Shown here: positions 33,001 through 45,199 of the stretch, piece after piece
Layout of the letters: the number at the start of each line of letters is the position of its first letter
Numbering within the stretch: position 1 is the first letter of the stretch
Assembly: GCA_963932145.1 (NCBI GenBank)
Contig: OZ010596.1
Coordinates: 79,909,072 to 79,973,071, forward strand
Reading direction: 5' to 3'
Source: Acanthosepion lycidas
Taxonomy: Eukaryota; Mollusca; Cephalopoda; Sepiida; Sepiidae
Length of the DNA stretch: 64,000 nucleotides
The notes under the pieces: generated by a model
Database searches by the model: none
Told to the model about the DNA's origin: nothing
Seen by the model: the letters and a program-made list of their open reading frames with translations, nothing else
Position numbers and translations under genes: made by a program

Positions 33001-36000
33001 TCAATAACTTGACAAAAGTATTTAGAAAGCTACTTGACTAATCATGAAAATTTCTATTTGCTAAATATTAGGGAAAAACATATGGTAGGGATGATCCATC
33101 ACCTGACAGTACTAAAAAAAAAAAAAAAAAAAAAAAATAAAATAAAAGTTTAAAAATGAATTTACATAATTATTATTTAAGAGTTAACCTGTGAAAATGT
33201 CATGGTTTTCTGATGGATTTTAATTCTTAAGTCAATGACTAAATTCTACAACAATAAAACATGCATAGAAATTCCCCTATCACATTGTTAAAAATAAAAA
33301 CCATGAATATGAATGCTGGTCGTTATTTAAAGAAGTGGATACAAGTGGAACATTTTTAAATTGTCAACTTTTTCCCAGTTGACTGAAATAGCTGTTAAAT
33401 ACTTTTACCTTCTTTTTTCTCACTGAAAGGTTTTGTTAACTAATGAAGGAAGAGACAAACATGATTATAAGAAAATTTAGAAGTTTGGTTTAACCCTTTG
33501 GACACGAGTGGCCAGTATTGATTTTCTAAGCTTAGCTTAGATGTGGCACAAGGCCAAAAGTACTATTTAGTCGTAACTGTTTTAGCGAGACAAACTTGCT
33601 AACCATTACACCATGCCGAGGAGCCCAAACCGAGTGACATGTATGCTGGTCACTGTGGGAAAGAGCATGTGCCCAGGTGGCCATTATACCAGCCAGAGTC
33701 ATAGACAGTAGGGACCCAGTGTGGGACACCTGTACTCATCATTAGGTCAGGATTAAAATGCGAACAATTACATTTACTTAAATTTTAGATTTTTTTCTCA
33801 TAAAAATCCATTTCTTGAAGAAAAATTTTACATTATTTACATTATTCATACTATTGTCCTCATATTTGTCGCCATATTTATTACGTTTTGGCACAAAGGT
33901 GTTGGTTAGATCCAGTGACAGGACCCAAAGTGTGTGAGTTCAATACCCAGAGAACAGTGGAGAACTTGGAGAGGGGAATTAACTGATAACTGACATCCAT
34001 TACACATGGCATGTGGAACTAGAACAGTCTACCCCAGCAAGTGAAATAAAGGGTTCAGTTCGACATTCCAATTACCTGAAGAAGGCTGGAGCATACAACG
34101 GCTGAAATATTGTAATAAATATGGCAACAAAGATGAGGACAATAGTCCGAATAATGTAAATAGTGTACATAATACCTCATCTCAGAAATATAGACAAAAA
34201 TTTTACATCCTAATGATCATAATAATAATTATGTCAGTTTGGAAAGCTAGCCGATCCTTGTTTGCAGACACCTGTTCAGGCACATTTGTGTTTTCTTAAA
34301 CACTAACAGGGCTCACCTGTGGTTTATACTGCAACTATGCTGAGTGGATCTTAGTTTCTGGGAGAGAGTGCATAATCTGGTTTGATCAACAGTTTTGAAT
34401 AAGGGCAGTATGCCTAAACACTAGGTCACGATTTATAACTTTATGCTAGAGAAGCCATCAATGGTCTCTGAACAGTTCCACCTAGCCAATTTTACTCACA
34501 GGGTCAATAGCATAGTTTTCAGGGACCTTCCCTAGGTGTCACATGTTTGAACTGCCTTCTCAGGACAATAACATCAAGAGCTCAACTCCCTGATGGTGGA
34601 ATTCAAACCAGGGTCTCATGGTTAGAAAGTGAATGTCCCAACAACTCAGCGTCATGTGCATAATAATAATAATAATAATTATAATGATACCGACCTGATG
34701 AAAAGACTTTGGTGAAACTTCAAAGAATGTAAACTGGTTCCAAGTTGGGTAGATGGATTTCTCCACTTTTATAGGTTGGCAAAAATCTGAAAAAAAAAAA
34801 AAAAAAAAAAAAAAAGAAGAAAGAAAGAAAGAAGCAGCAGCAGCAGTCAAAACAATCAAATAAAATAATTGCCTGTAAAAAAGTTGAGATTCTAGGGCTA
34901 GAAGCAAGGATGGGGTTGGTTGGAGAGAGAAACGAGTGACGTATTTAGGCAAGTCACAAATTAAACTCTTTTCAAACAACAACAACAACAAAAAACAAGA
35001 CAATATTTAAACCAGCAACTTTATCCTAACAAGCAGAATGGTATATGCAAAAATTGAAATCAAATAAGTCCTTTGAACTTATATATACATTTCCCCTTTC
35101 AGGTAAATGGAGTTCATCAGCTTGGGAAGAAAGTCCATCCAGGGGAGGGAAAAGTCCATCCAGGGGAAGGAAAACCCCAATTTTAAAATCCCCACTCCCT
35201 TGCATCACATTCAAACTTGGAAAAGGCTATAGAAATAAATTGAAACAGAAAATCCAAGTGGAGCCCTGTCGACCTTCTGGCAACTCCTGTAGCCAAACTG
35301 GCCCTAAATGTAACACCCCGTATTCCTTTGGATATTTTTGGTCTGGTCAAAGGGGTAAGGGTTGTAATATTGGTAGAGCACCCATCCCACCAAGAAGCCT
35401 CACCATCAAAAGACAATTTGGGCCAAAAAGGGTGCTACCTTTATTCCACAAGATAAACTGATGCCTACATAGATATGCCATACATATGGGAGATGAAGGT
35501 TTGCATCCTGCCAAAGAACACACATTCTTTTGAAAATCTCAGGCCAGTGGACGAAAATATACAAAAAAAAAAACCCCAACAACAACAAAATGCACACCCA
35601 GGGAAGCATTTATATCCACCAAGAATCATGTCGGTAGTAATAATATATATTCTATGCTAGGATATTTTTAATTACTTTTGTTTCTAGTGAAGATTTTTGG
35701 GTACCACTTTAGCATATGTCCTACCGATCAGTGTATCTTAGTACCACATTTGTATCCTACATTATCCAACATAAAGGGAAAAGCAAAAATGGAAGGGGGG
35801 GTGCCATTTATTGTTGTATTATAAAGAACAATTATAAAATAAGAAATTTGACTAAAAAAATCATAAAACAAGATATTTGAATCCTTTACATAAAAACATT
35901 CCGAATGTCTTAACATATTGAGAAAAAAAAAGTTGAGACAATGCCTTAATAATGTAAAATACTCATTGGAGCAGAATTTGATCAATAGGACGCATGCTAA

Positions 36001-38533
36001 ATTGGCACCAATTTTTCTCAGGTTAAAGAGTAAATCATTATTTACTAAGTGTAGATGTGATACAAGGCTGCAAATATGGAGCACTCAACTGAGGATTGAA
36101 CCCACCACTCAGTTGTAAATGAGCCAGTGAGACAAGCTTGTTAACCATTATGCCAGGTTGATGTGCCAAAAGGTTAAAGAGTAAATATTTCAGCTTGGCC
36201 AACTTTCCTCAGTCTTATACTTCCCAAATTATAACACTACTTTCTGTGAAAACACTCCACTGCTATGAAATACTATCAACTTACTTTTTAGTCTTTTTAT
36301 TCATACAATTAAAAAAAGAAAAAGAAAAAAAAGAAAAAAGCATACCCCTGGATATATGCTTTTAAATTAAATTCACTTAGGAATAAAGACAAGAAAACTT
36401 ATCTTTACCGACATATTTTGCCGTCTGATGGACTTTATCAAGGCAAATGTAAGGATTTTATTTTGCAACATGCATTTATAAGGAGAAGTAAAAATGTTAG
36501 TTTTTAAAAAAAATTTCAATTTAAGAATATCTATAAATATACTTTAGGGTAACTGAAACTAAAGGTAAACTATGGAGGATGCTAAGTGATATAATTTAAT
36601 CTTACTTATTATAAAACGCAGATTGTGTGTGTGTGTATTTCCTACATTTTTCAACCGATTTCAACAAAACTTTACAGGACTACGTAAAATTACCTTGCGG
36701 TGGTCCTGACAGCACCCAAAATTGGAAAATCAATTGTTTTTGCACAAAATCAATTTGAAAACACGCTAAAACACGATTCTGTCGCCAGAATGAAAGGGGG
36801 ACAACTCATATCGAGTTATACTGATAAAAACCCAGGTTGTTTGTGTGTGCGTGTGTTCATTTATATATGGGATCGGATTTCCTACATTTTTCAACTGATT
36901 TCAACAAAACTTCACTTTATTTTGGCAGGTAGTGTTTCTTATTGTCTTGCACACTTTTTTCTTTATTTTTACATTCAGAATGCTTTAAAAATTCCATTAA
37001 AAGACAACTGTTTATAATAAAATTCTATTCAATCGATAGACTCATAACGATTGAAGACAATGTTTTTGTTCGAGTTTGGGTTTGACCAATTAGTAAAAAA
37101 AAAAAAAAAAGAAAAAAAAAAACTAATTAAGACATGCGTGTCCGTCAACCTTAAACAATAATCTTTGTCAATTTTATTTTTCAGTCTTTATGATGGTCGA
37201 TACTTGATCTATCTCTTACTGTTACATCCCCGGGCAACGCCGGGCTCTACTGCTAGCGTCTGATAAATGAAAGTGAATAAATGTTGTTACTGAATTTTTT
37301 TTTTATGAAATTATTATTCTATTTAGCGAAATTAATTTATGTATTTATTAAATTATATTTGAAATATCTGACGAAGTGTTGACTTTATTTTATTTGTTTT
37401 TATTAGATTTGATAACAAATTTTTTGCAGCCATAATATGGGATGTTAAACTAGAAAATTGCTCGGTTTTTAAAACCAATAAAAGTCAATCTCAAATTGGC
37501 ATATACAGAGAGAGAGAGAGAGAGAGGAATAAGAATATTTGCAAAGGCAATTTTGGGAATTTGCATACGATGATTCGATGAAATCTGAATATTTATTAAA
37601 CAACCATCAACATGCCTGGTCCTATAACCAAGATGTTATCAGTACTGAGAAAGACTCCCTTAGATTTTCACTTGAAGGTGCTTGAGTTTATTTATATTAA
37701 GTCCTGTCAGCAATCCCTCTTTAAGGAGTGGCTGTTAGAATTAAATGTAATCATGTACAAAACTTAGTCTTTAGTTACTGTGTACATTTCTTGTCCTTGA
37801 TTAAGCCCCAATAAGAGATGACTGATAAACTGATTAGGCTCCTTTTATGTTGTCCCATATTTTGAAATTACCCCTTTACAGTTTTTTTCGGTGGGATTCC
37901 TTTCTTGTGTGTGTGTGTGTGTGTGTGTAAATAAAGGTAGGCATAATGCAACTTCTGATTCATATTCTAGTGAAGAGAAAATGACATCAATATCCATTTT
38001 ATCCCAAACTGTGGAAATCTATAAAAAGAGAACGATTTCAAAAGACATTTTTTAAAACTTGTTACACAGACACTATTTTCTTAGTATTGTTATAATGTAA
38101 ATTTATTATTGCCACTGTGTAAATCATGACAACCAGATCTGTCATCAAAGAGAAGTTCTTACCATTCGTCCCAAACAAATCCAATGAGCCACCATCAGTT
38201 GATAACCAAGGAGGAACAAGATACAAAATAAACGCAATTCGTCTTCTTTCCAGTTCATCATCATGGCATAATAAAACATCTGTAAAAAGAGAATCAAGCA
38301 TCAGAAACAGAATAGAGATCAAGTATAGTACACAAGATTTTTTTTTAACAACAAAACTACTTATTATGACCTCTGCAACTTAAAAAGTTTTTTTCCCTTT
38401 ACACTTCATCCAAATTTTGTCTCAAAACAGAAGGCAGTAATGATACCAATTTATTTAGACCGCATCATTGCAAAGAATTGGCAAGAAATTTCACCCCCTG
38501 GACTGACTTATTAGGCACAAGAGAATAAAAAGG

Positions 38534-38569
<36 letters not shown>

Positions 38570-41500
38570 AGAAAGGAAAAAAACAAAAACAAGAGGAAAA
38601 AAAAAAAAACGAGAGAAAAAAAAAAAAACAAGAGAGAGAAAAAAAAACAAGAGAGAAAAAAAAACAAGAGAGAAAAAAAAACAAGAGAGAAAGGAAAAAA
38701 AACAAGAGAGAAAAGGAAAAAAAAAACAAAAACAAGAGGAAAAAAAAAAAAACGAGAGAAAAAAAAACAAGAGAGAAAAAAAAACAAGAGAGAAAAGGAA
38801 AAAAAAAACAAAAACAAGAGGAAAAAAAAAAAAACGAGAGAAAAAAAAAAAAAACAAGAGAGAAAAAAAAAACAAGAGAGAAAAAAAAAAAAAACAAGAG
38901 AGAAAAAAAAAAAACAAGAGAGAAAAAAAAAAAACAAGAGAGAAAAAAAAAAAAACAAGAGAGAAAGGAAAAAAAACAAGAGAGAAAGGAAAAAAAACAA
39001 GAGAGAAAGGAAAAAAAACAAGAGAGAAAGGAAAAAAAACAAGAGAGAAAGGAAAAAAACAAGAGAGAAAGGAAAAAAAAAAAAAAAAAAAAACCGAGAA
39101 AAAGGAAAAAAAGAGAAAAAGAGAAAAAAAAAAAAGAGAAAAAAAAGAAAAAAAAAAAGATAAAAAAAGAAAAAAGAGAGAGATGAGGCTGTTGGTCTGC
39201 AGAAATTGAAGAGAAAATTTGTAATTTTTTTTATTGGTAATGACTATGTTTTTTAAGGAATTGCTAAGGAAGAGATTATTATCTGTAGGAGAGAGGCAAG
39301 ACAACATGCTTTCAAAACATGATGAAAAAGTCAAAATGTAGTAAATAAAAGACTCAATGAACCACAGGGCAAAAAAAAAAAAAAATAAAATAATAAAAGC
39401 AGTTTCATTTACAAGCTCAAATGTTTTGTTGCAGGCATCAAGATATGTTGTCTTATACACAACACATGAGATTATTAACATGTTTACTGCATACATACAT
39501 AACCATGTTTTTTCTTGAAGCAGAACCAGGAGGAATTTAGCATAAGCAAGGTGGGCCCTGCTTAGAAATTCTGAGAGAAGAATGGATGTGACAAACTGCT
39601 TGTTCCAATTGTGCCAGAAAAGACTGCAAAGCGATTTCCCCTGCCCATTTTATAGGCAAAAGCACACAAATGCGTGCTGGGATTTCTTCTTAGCTAATAA
39701 GATAGGCCAATTGCCAGTTTCAGCAGACTCAGTCCTGGTCTGTCTTGAAGTCAGAATGATAAGTTTGCTTACCCAAACTTGCCCTTGTGTGTCAGCCCCA
39801 ATTCTTAGTTTGTGAACTTTCTGGCAAATTACTGTTAATTTGTATTGCATATATTGTTTGCTTGCTTTATATTATTCCCCCCCCCCGTTCTTTTTCTTGT
39901 TATTGCTTATTACAAACTTTGACACTTACGTTTGTTGGACAGTTCTATTGATTTACATTTTACACAAAACAAACTTACCAGTGTATTCATATATTGAGCA
40001 AAACAAGTCCACATCTTCTGACAATTCAATACCAGTTACTTTCTTCATCCATTGTAAAATATCTTTGTAGAAAAGATTTCTAGGAAAAAAAAAAAAAAAA
40101 AATGTAAGAAATTTTTATGAGTTTATTGCAGCATGGGTAGCCATTTTCAAACAGTGCACTGCAGGAGGTACAGCCCATCATGAGGTGGGCTGCACAACTA
40201 AAAAAAGTAATTTTTCATTAAAGATACCACAGCCATTTTCCCTCAGCAAAAGACCATGTACATAAGCAACTGCCTTACATTTCTTAAACATAAGCATCTA
40301 CCTTACAGTTCTTTTTCTTTGGAGAAAAGATACTTTCTATAATGAAAACAAAAAAACTGAAGTCCTGCTACAATATCACTGAAGACAGAGTGGTTAACAC
40401 ACACTTCTGCTTGTGTTTTGTTTCTAATTTATTCATTTGAGTATAGAAAAACATTTGTTAGAAAAAAAAAAAAAGTCCATTTTCTTGAGAAAAATCATTA
40501 TCATTGATGTTTCCTGTTTCTGAAGCAAAAGATGTTTACACATATGATCTTCCTTAGTGAAAATAGCCAATGGTTTAAAATGCTGACAACATTAGCTTCA
40601 ATGAAAAGTTTACAAAATTAAAGAAACATTGTATTTAATCATTATTTCTGTATGTAGTTATGCATTAGAGTGTGTGAGTGAACAAATGAGAACAAAAGAA
40701 GCAAGATTTTAAATGTTATTTTCCTCAGGAAATTAAGTATGCCACTCAAAAAGCCAATTGAACCACATGTGGCCCATGACTGGTTTATACATGCAGGTCA
40801 TCATTGACCTACAACCATGATTGGTCACAACCAACAGCATGTAAATCGAGCAGGTCGTTAGTCGGCCTGTAATTAATTTTGCAACCTTTTCATCTTTCTT
40901 TAGGTAACTTTTGTATTTTTTATAACTTTTATGGTTTCTTTACGTTTGATACCATTTGTATCATCAATACACATTGTTTTGTTTTTTTATTTTTACGTTG
41001 ACAAGTTTTAAGTCAAAAACTGCATACTACATTACAGTTAGTTTAATATTTGCTAAATATACAAAAAAACAAAATACAAATGCAAAAAACAGTTTTTTTT
41101 AGTTGCAAAACATACTAAATCCCACCAGACATCTATTCTCAATGTTTCACCCATATCAGTTATTTAAAAAGTTCACAAAATGAGTTGCAATAAAAAGCAA
41201 CAGAAGATGAAAGAAAGACCAGTAAAAAATTAATAATAATGTCTCACTTTCCCTTATAAGCATGTTAATAAAAATAGATATCAATACAGAATTGCAATGT
41301 AAACTTATGAGGTCTACCTGGAAAGTAGCCATTGATTTGTTTTTTTTTTAACAGCTTATCAAGCTTTTGCAGGTTATTCAAGGCCAAAAAACATTTCTAA
41401 ACCCAAAGATTTTTTTTTTTGAGGAGATAATAATGAGTTACTGATACAAGTCCTACTAATTAACCCATAGCTGGAGAAGAGGTGGATTCATTACCTTTCC

Positions 41501-44092
41501 CATGTAAGTGAATGTAACGAACCCAAACAGAATTGGAACTTGGCTATCAGATTTATTTGAGCTATTATCCATTACACCACTCACATATCCAAGCTTACAT
41601 CACCTGGTATTCTCAAATGGTCACCCATCTAGGTACTGACCAGGATTGACATTGCTTAACTCTGGTGACTGTACAAAAGAACTGGTGTTTCAATGTGATA
41701 TGGCTGCAAGCATTTGGAATGTATAATGTATTAGTAGGAGGGAAGAAAATGTTAACATCTAACTAAGGCCAATGGCATTTTAGTCATTTTAGACTTACTC
41801 ACTTTAGGATCTCACCCACTTTAGCACACTTACCACTTTTCAAAAGCAGCTTGTAAAATCCTCTTTCAAGGTCACCAGCAAATACAGTGTCATTCTCGCT
41901 TTAATCTCACACAAAGGAAAACAGCCAGAATGTGCTAAGAACCAAATCTGGACTTTGGGGGTTGGGGAAAAAAAGTGTGTGTGGTGGTGGGTTAAGGATG
42001 TGATATCAAAAATAGACTGTAGAATTTACTCACTTGACCATTGTGAATGCAAGTCAGACAGCACACAAACTCATCTCTCTGCTGACTGAGCAACCCAGCA
42101 GGAGGGTGCCTGCACATGCATGCACAGAAAAATTCCCTCTGATTGCTCACCAAGTTACATCAGCTGTTCTACTGGGTCTTGAAATTTTCAAAATAGCTGG
42201 ATATGTTGTAAACTTTTGAAAATATTTGTCAAATATAAAAATTACCATATGCCTGTTGCAGTTTTTTGTGTATATATACTAGTGAGTTAGCCCAAATGAC
42301 TCACTTTATAGTCTACCAATAGAAGGTTAACCAATCAGAAGACGTAGAACATTCAATCCGTCGTGTATAAAGGCGGCCATTTTGTCTACTCTACCTGAAT
42401 GTCCAGTCCAGCTTGTCAGGTGAAGAGAAACAGAAGGACGAACTACGCTCTGCTACTTTTATCGAAATATTCACTGCTAACCTAAACAACGCTTTCCTAC
42501 TGTCTTTGAAATATTCACTGCTAACCCCTGGATTCTATACTTGAAGACAACTGTCATCATGAACAACAATGCCTGCCAGGAAAATTTTGCAATTGCTTTG
42601 TGTTAATAAAATACCAAACATTTTTCTTGTTTATGGTCAATACTTCCTGAATATTCAAGGAAATAAATAACATTCTACTTTCCCATCAAATAATTATAAA
42701 ACAACTATGAAAATTTGTTGCATACAAGTCTTACACACACACACACACACGTGTGTACACAAGGTGCGATGGATAAATTGTCGTTCAAATCACACAAAAA
42801 TGAAACTAACACTGCCATCTCATTTTAACAGAGATATTTACCAAAATTACACAAAAATATCTTGAAATACTATAGAGTAAATTTATTCAATAAAATCACC
42901 ATTGGTTTCAACTACTGCCTCCAGATGACTTCAGCATCTCCTGTAGCTCTTTTGGACAGTCTCCTTGTTTAAGTTGGTGAAGGCTGCCATAATCTTTGCC
43001 TTCAGTTTGTCTTTGGTATGACAAGGAGTTTTGTTGGTCTCCCGCTCAACTGCGCCCCACATACAATAATGAAGGGGTTGGCAATCTGGGGAGATAGGTG
43101 GCAAGATGTAAGGAGTGATGTGGTCATAGAAATTGTCTGACAAGCATGATTGGGTTCTCCTGTGTGTAGGTCATGTTGCAGAATCCTTTTGCCAAATATA
43201 GGGTCTTCCAACAGCCACCCTCTTCACCCAGGGCAGCACTACCTTCTCAGGGCTCTTGATGTAGGCCTCCATATTGAGACTGAGGCCTTCACAAATTTGG
43301 GAGTTCTTTTCTTATCAGAATGATAAGAGTTTTCCGAGCTGCTGTACCTTTGTAGCCATTATTAGACTAACCCAACTCTTTCCAAATCCTCTGCACTGCC
43401 CTCAGATTGACACCCACACAATCTCTGAAATGTTTGTATTGGCAGTACAGTATGTTGTTTCTAAATTTTTGAGCAAAGTGAATTATATATATATATATAA
43501 TAATAATAATAAAACAGTTTTATCCAGACTTGCCCAATAAAACTATAATTGTACAAAACTGGCCAGCTATGTGTGGAAAGTAAGAGACAAAGATGGTAAA
43601 AGCCCATTGGAGCATTTTAAAGAAGGTTAAGCCTTGCAAAATTGGTGATACAATGTGCAGATTATAGCAGGAGAAATTAGAAATCATATTGCATCCAGAC
43701 TAAAATAAGCTTTTAAATGAAAATTCTGAAGTGATGTCAGGCTGCAAGCACACTATAAAATACATTTTGGGTATGCATGAACCCGGATAAGAGTACATGT
43801 ACAATTTTTTTTCTCTCCCTCTTCTTCCAGTCCCTCTACACTTGCTCTGCTCCTCCCCTTCCATTGTACTTCCTGTTGAAAATGTACAAATACATATAAA
43901 AGGCATTGGGAAGTAGAATTAATCTTTATTGCCTGACGAAACCTTACCAGTGAAAACCATTGTAGCATAAGTGATTAGTATTCTTTTATTTTAATATATA
44001 TATATAGATATATATATATATATATATATATTTGGTTGGATAGATATGATATTGAGTGCTATCTAATAAGTACCGCGCATATAATATATAAA

Positions 44093-44130
<38 letters not shown>

Positions 44131-45168
44131 AAATGTGAATGTCACCGTGTCACACTTTTTCAACTTTACTCCTCGAGGCTAGATTTCAAAATGGTATATA
44201 TTGGGATAGCCCAATATATACCATTTTGGAATCGGGCTAACTCTGCGAGCAAATTAAAAACATTCCGGGCTGGATCCGGAACTGCAATCCTGAAATTTTG
44301 GATTCCCAAATTTTCATTACTGTGGTTTTTTGCGACAAATTTTTTTGTATGATAACAAATTTTATAATTTGGGAATAATCAAAATTAATTGGGATTTCCA
44401 GCGAAAGTAACTCGTGAAATAAAAGTAATTGTTTGTATGGAAAGTAAGGATCCATTTACATCAAATTGTCTTTAAATTAAGTGGCAGCAGAAGACTTTTC
44501 ATTGAACTTTTAAAAGGTAAGCATGAGTATTAATGCAATACTTAAATGCAGCAATCAATTTCGAGTTCTTCTGTAGTTTATTGTTGCTTATCACATTTAC
44601 ACCTTGTAATGAATGTTCTGCAGAATCTTGTTTAAATGCTGTCTGATAGGGTAGCTTTTAAACAAGTATGTATATATATATATATATATATATGTGTATG
44701 TGTGTCTGTGTAATATAAAAAATTTCGCTATCAACACTACCTGGATTATTTACCAAAAATCATCTGATGAGACTATAAGGTTGAAACCCGAGCAGTGCTG
44801 AGGGTGAAATTTTTTATATTATCCACTTTACACGCTTAATTTTTCGGAATTGTGTATTGCGCACTCTCTTAAAATATCTGTCTATTGGTCTGACCTAATA
44901 CTTTTTATATTCTTATAAAAAAAAAGCAGCAGCAATACTTAAGGTTTAAAATACATTTTCAAAATGGGGGTAAAAAAAAAAAAAAAAAAAAAATTCAATT
45001 TACCATTTCCCAATAAACGAAATAATTTGTATGTATAAAATGAGTGTAACAATATTAAGACATAATGTTGCAAGCAAATATTAACTGAAGGCATTAATTT
45101 TAGTTCTTACCTCAGAGCTGCAATCTGTCGTCCTGAAGCATGTTTGAGGTCTGAACTCTGACACAGAC

Positions 45169-45199
<31 letters not shown>

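Noticed and set aside
35045-35461. 138-codon open frame as a gene
   Set aside because: It includes a short tandem duplication, has no domain and is in an OGFOD1 intron; composition resembles non-coding sequence.
38465-39496. 343-codon minus-strand open frame, the longest in the window
   Set aside because: It is the translation of a polypyrimidine tract (Phe/Ser/Leu only) and lies in an OGFOD1 intron; two other frames across it are equally open.
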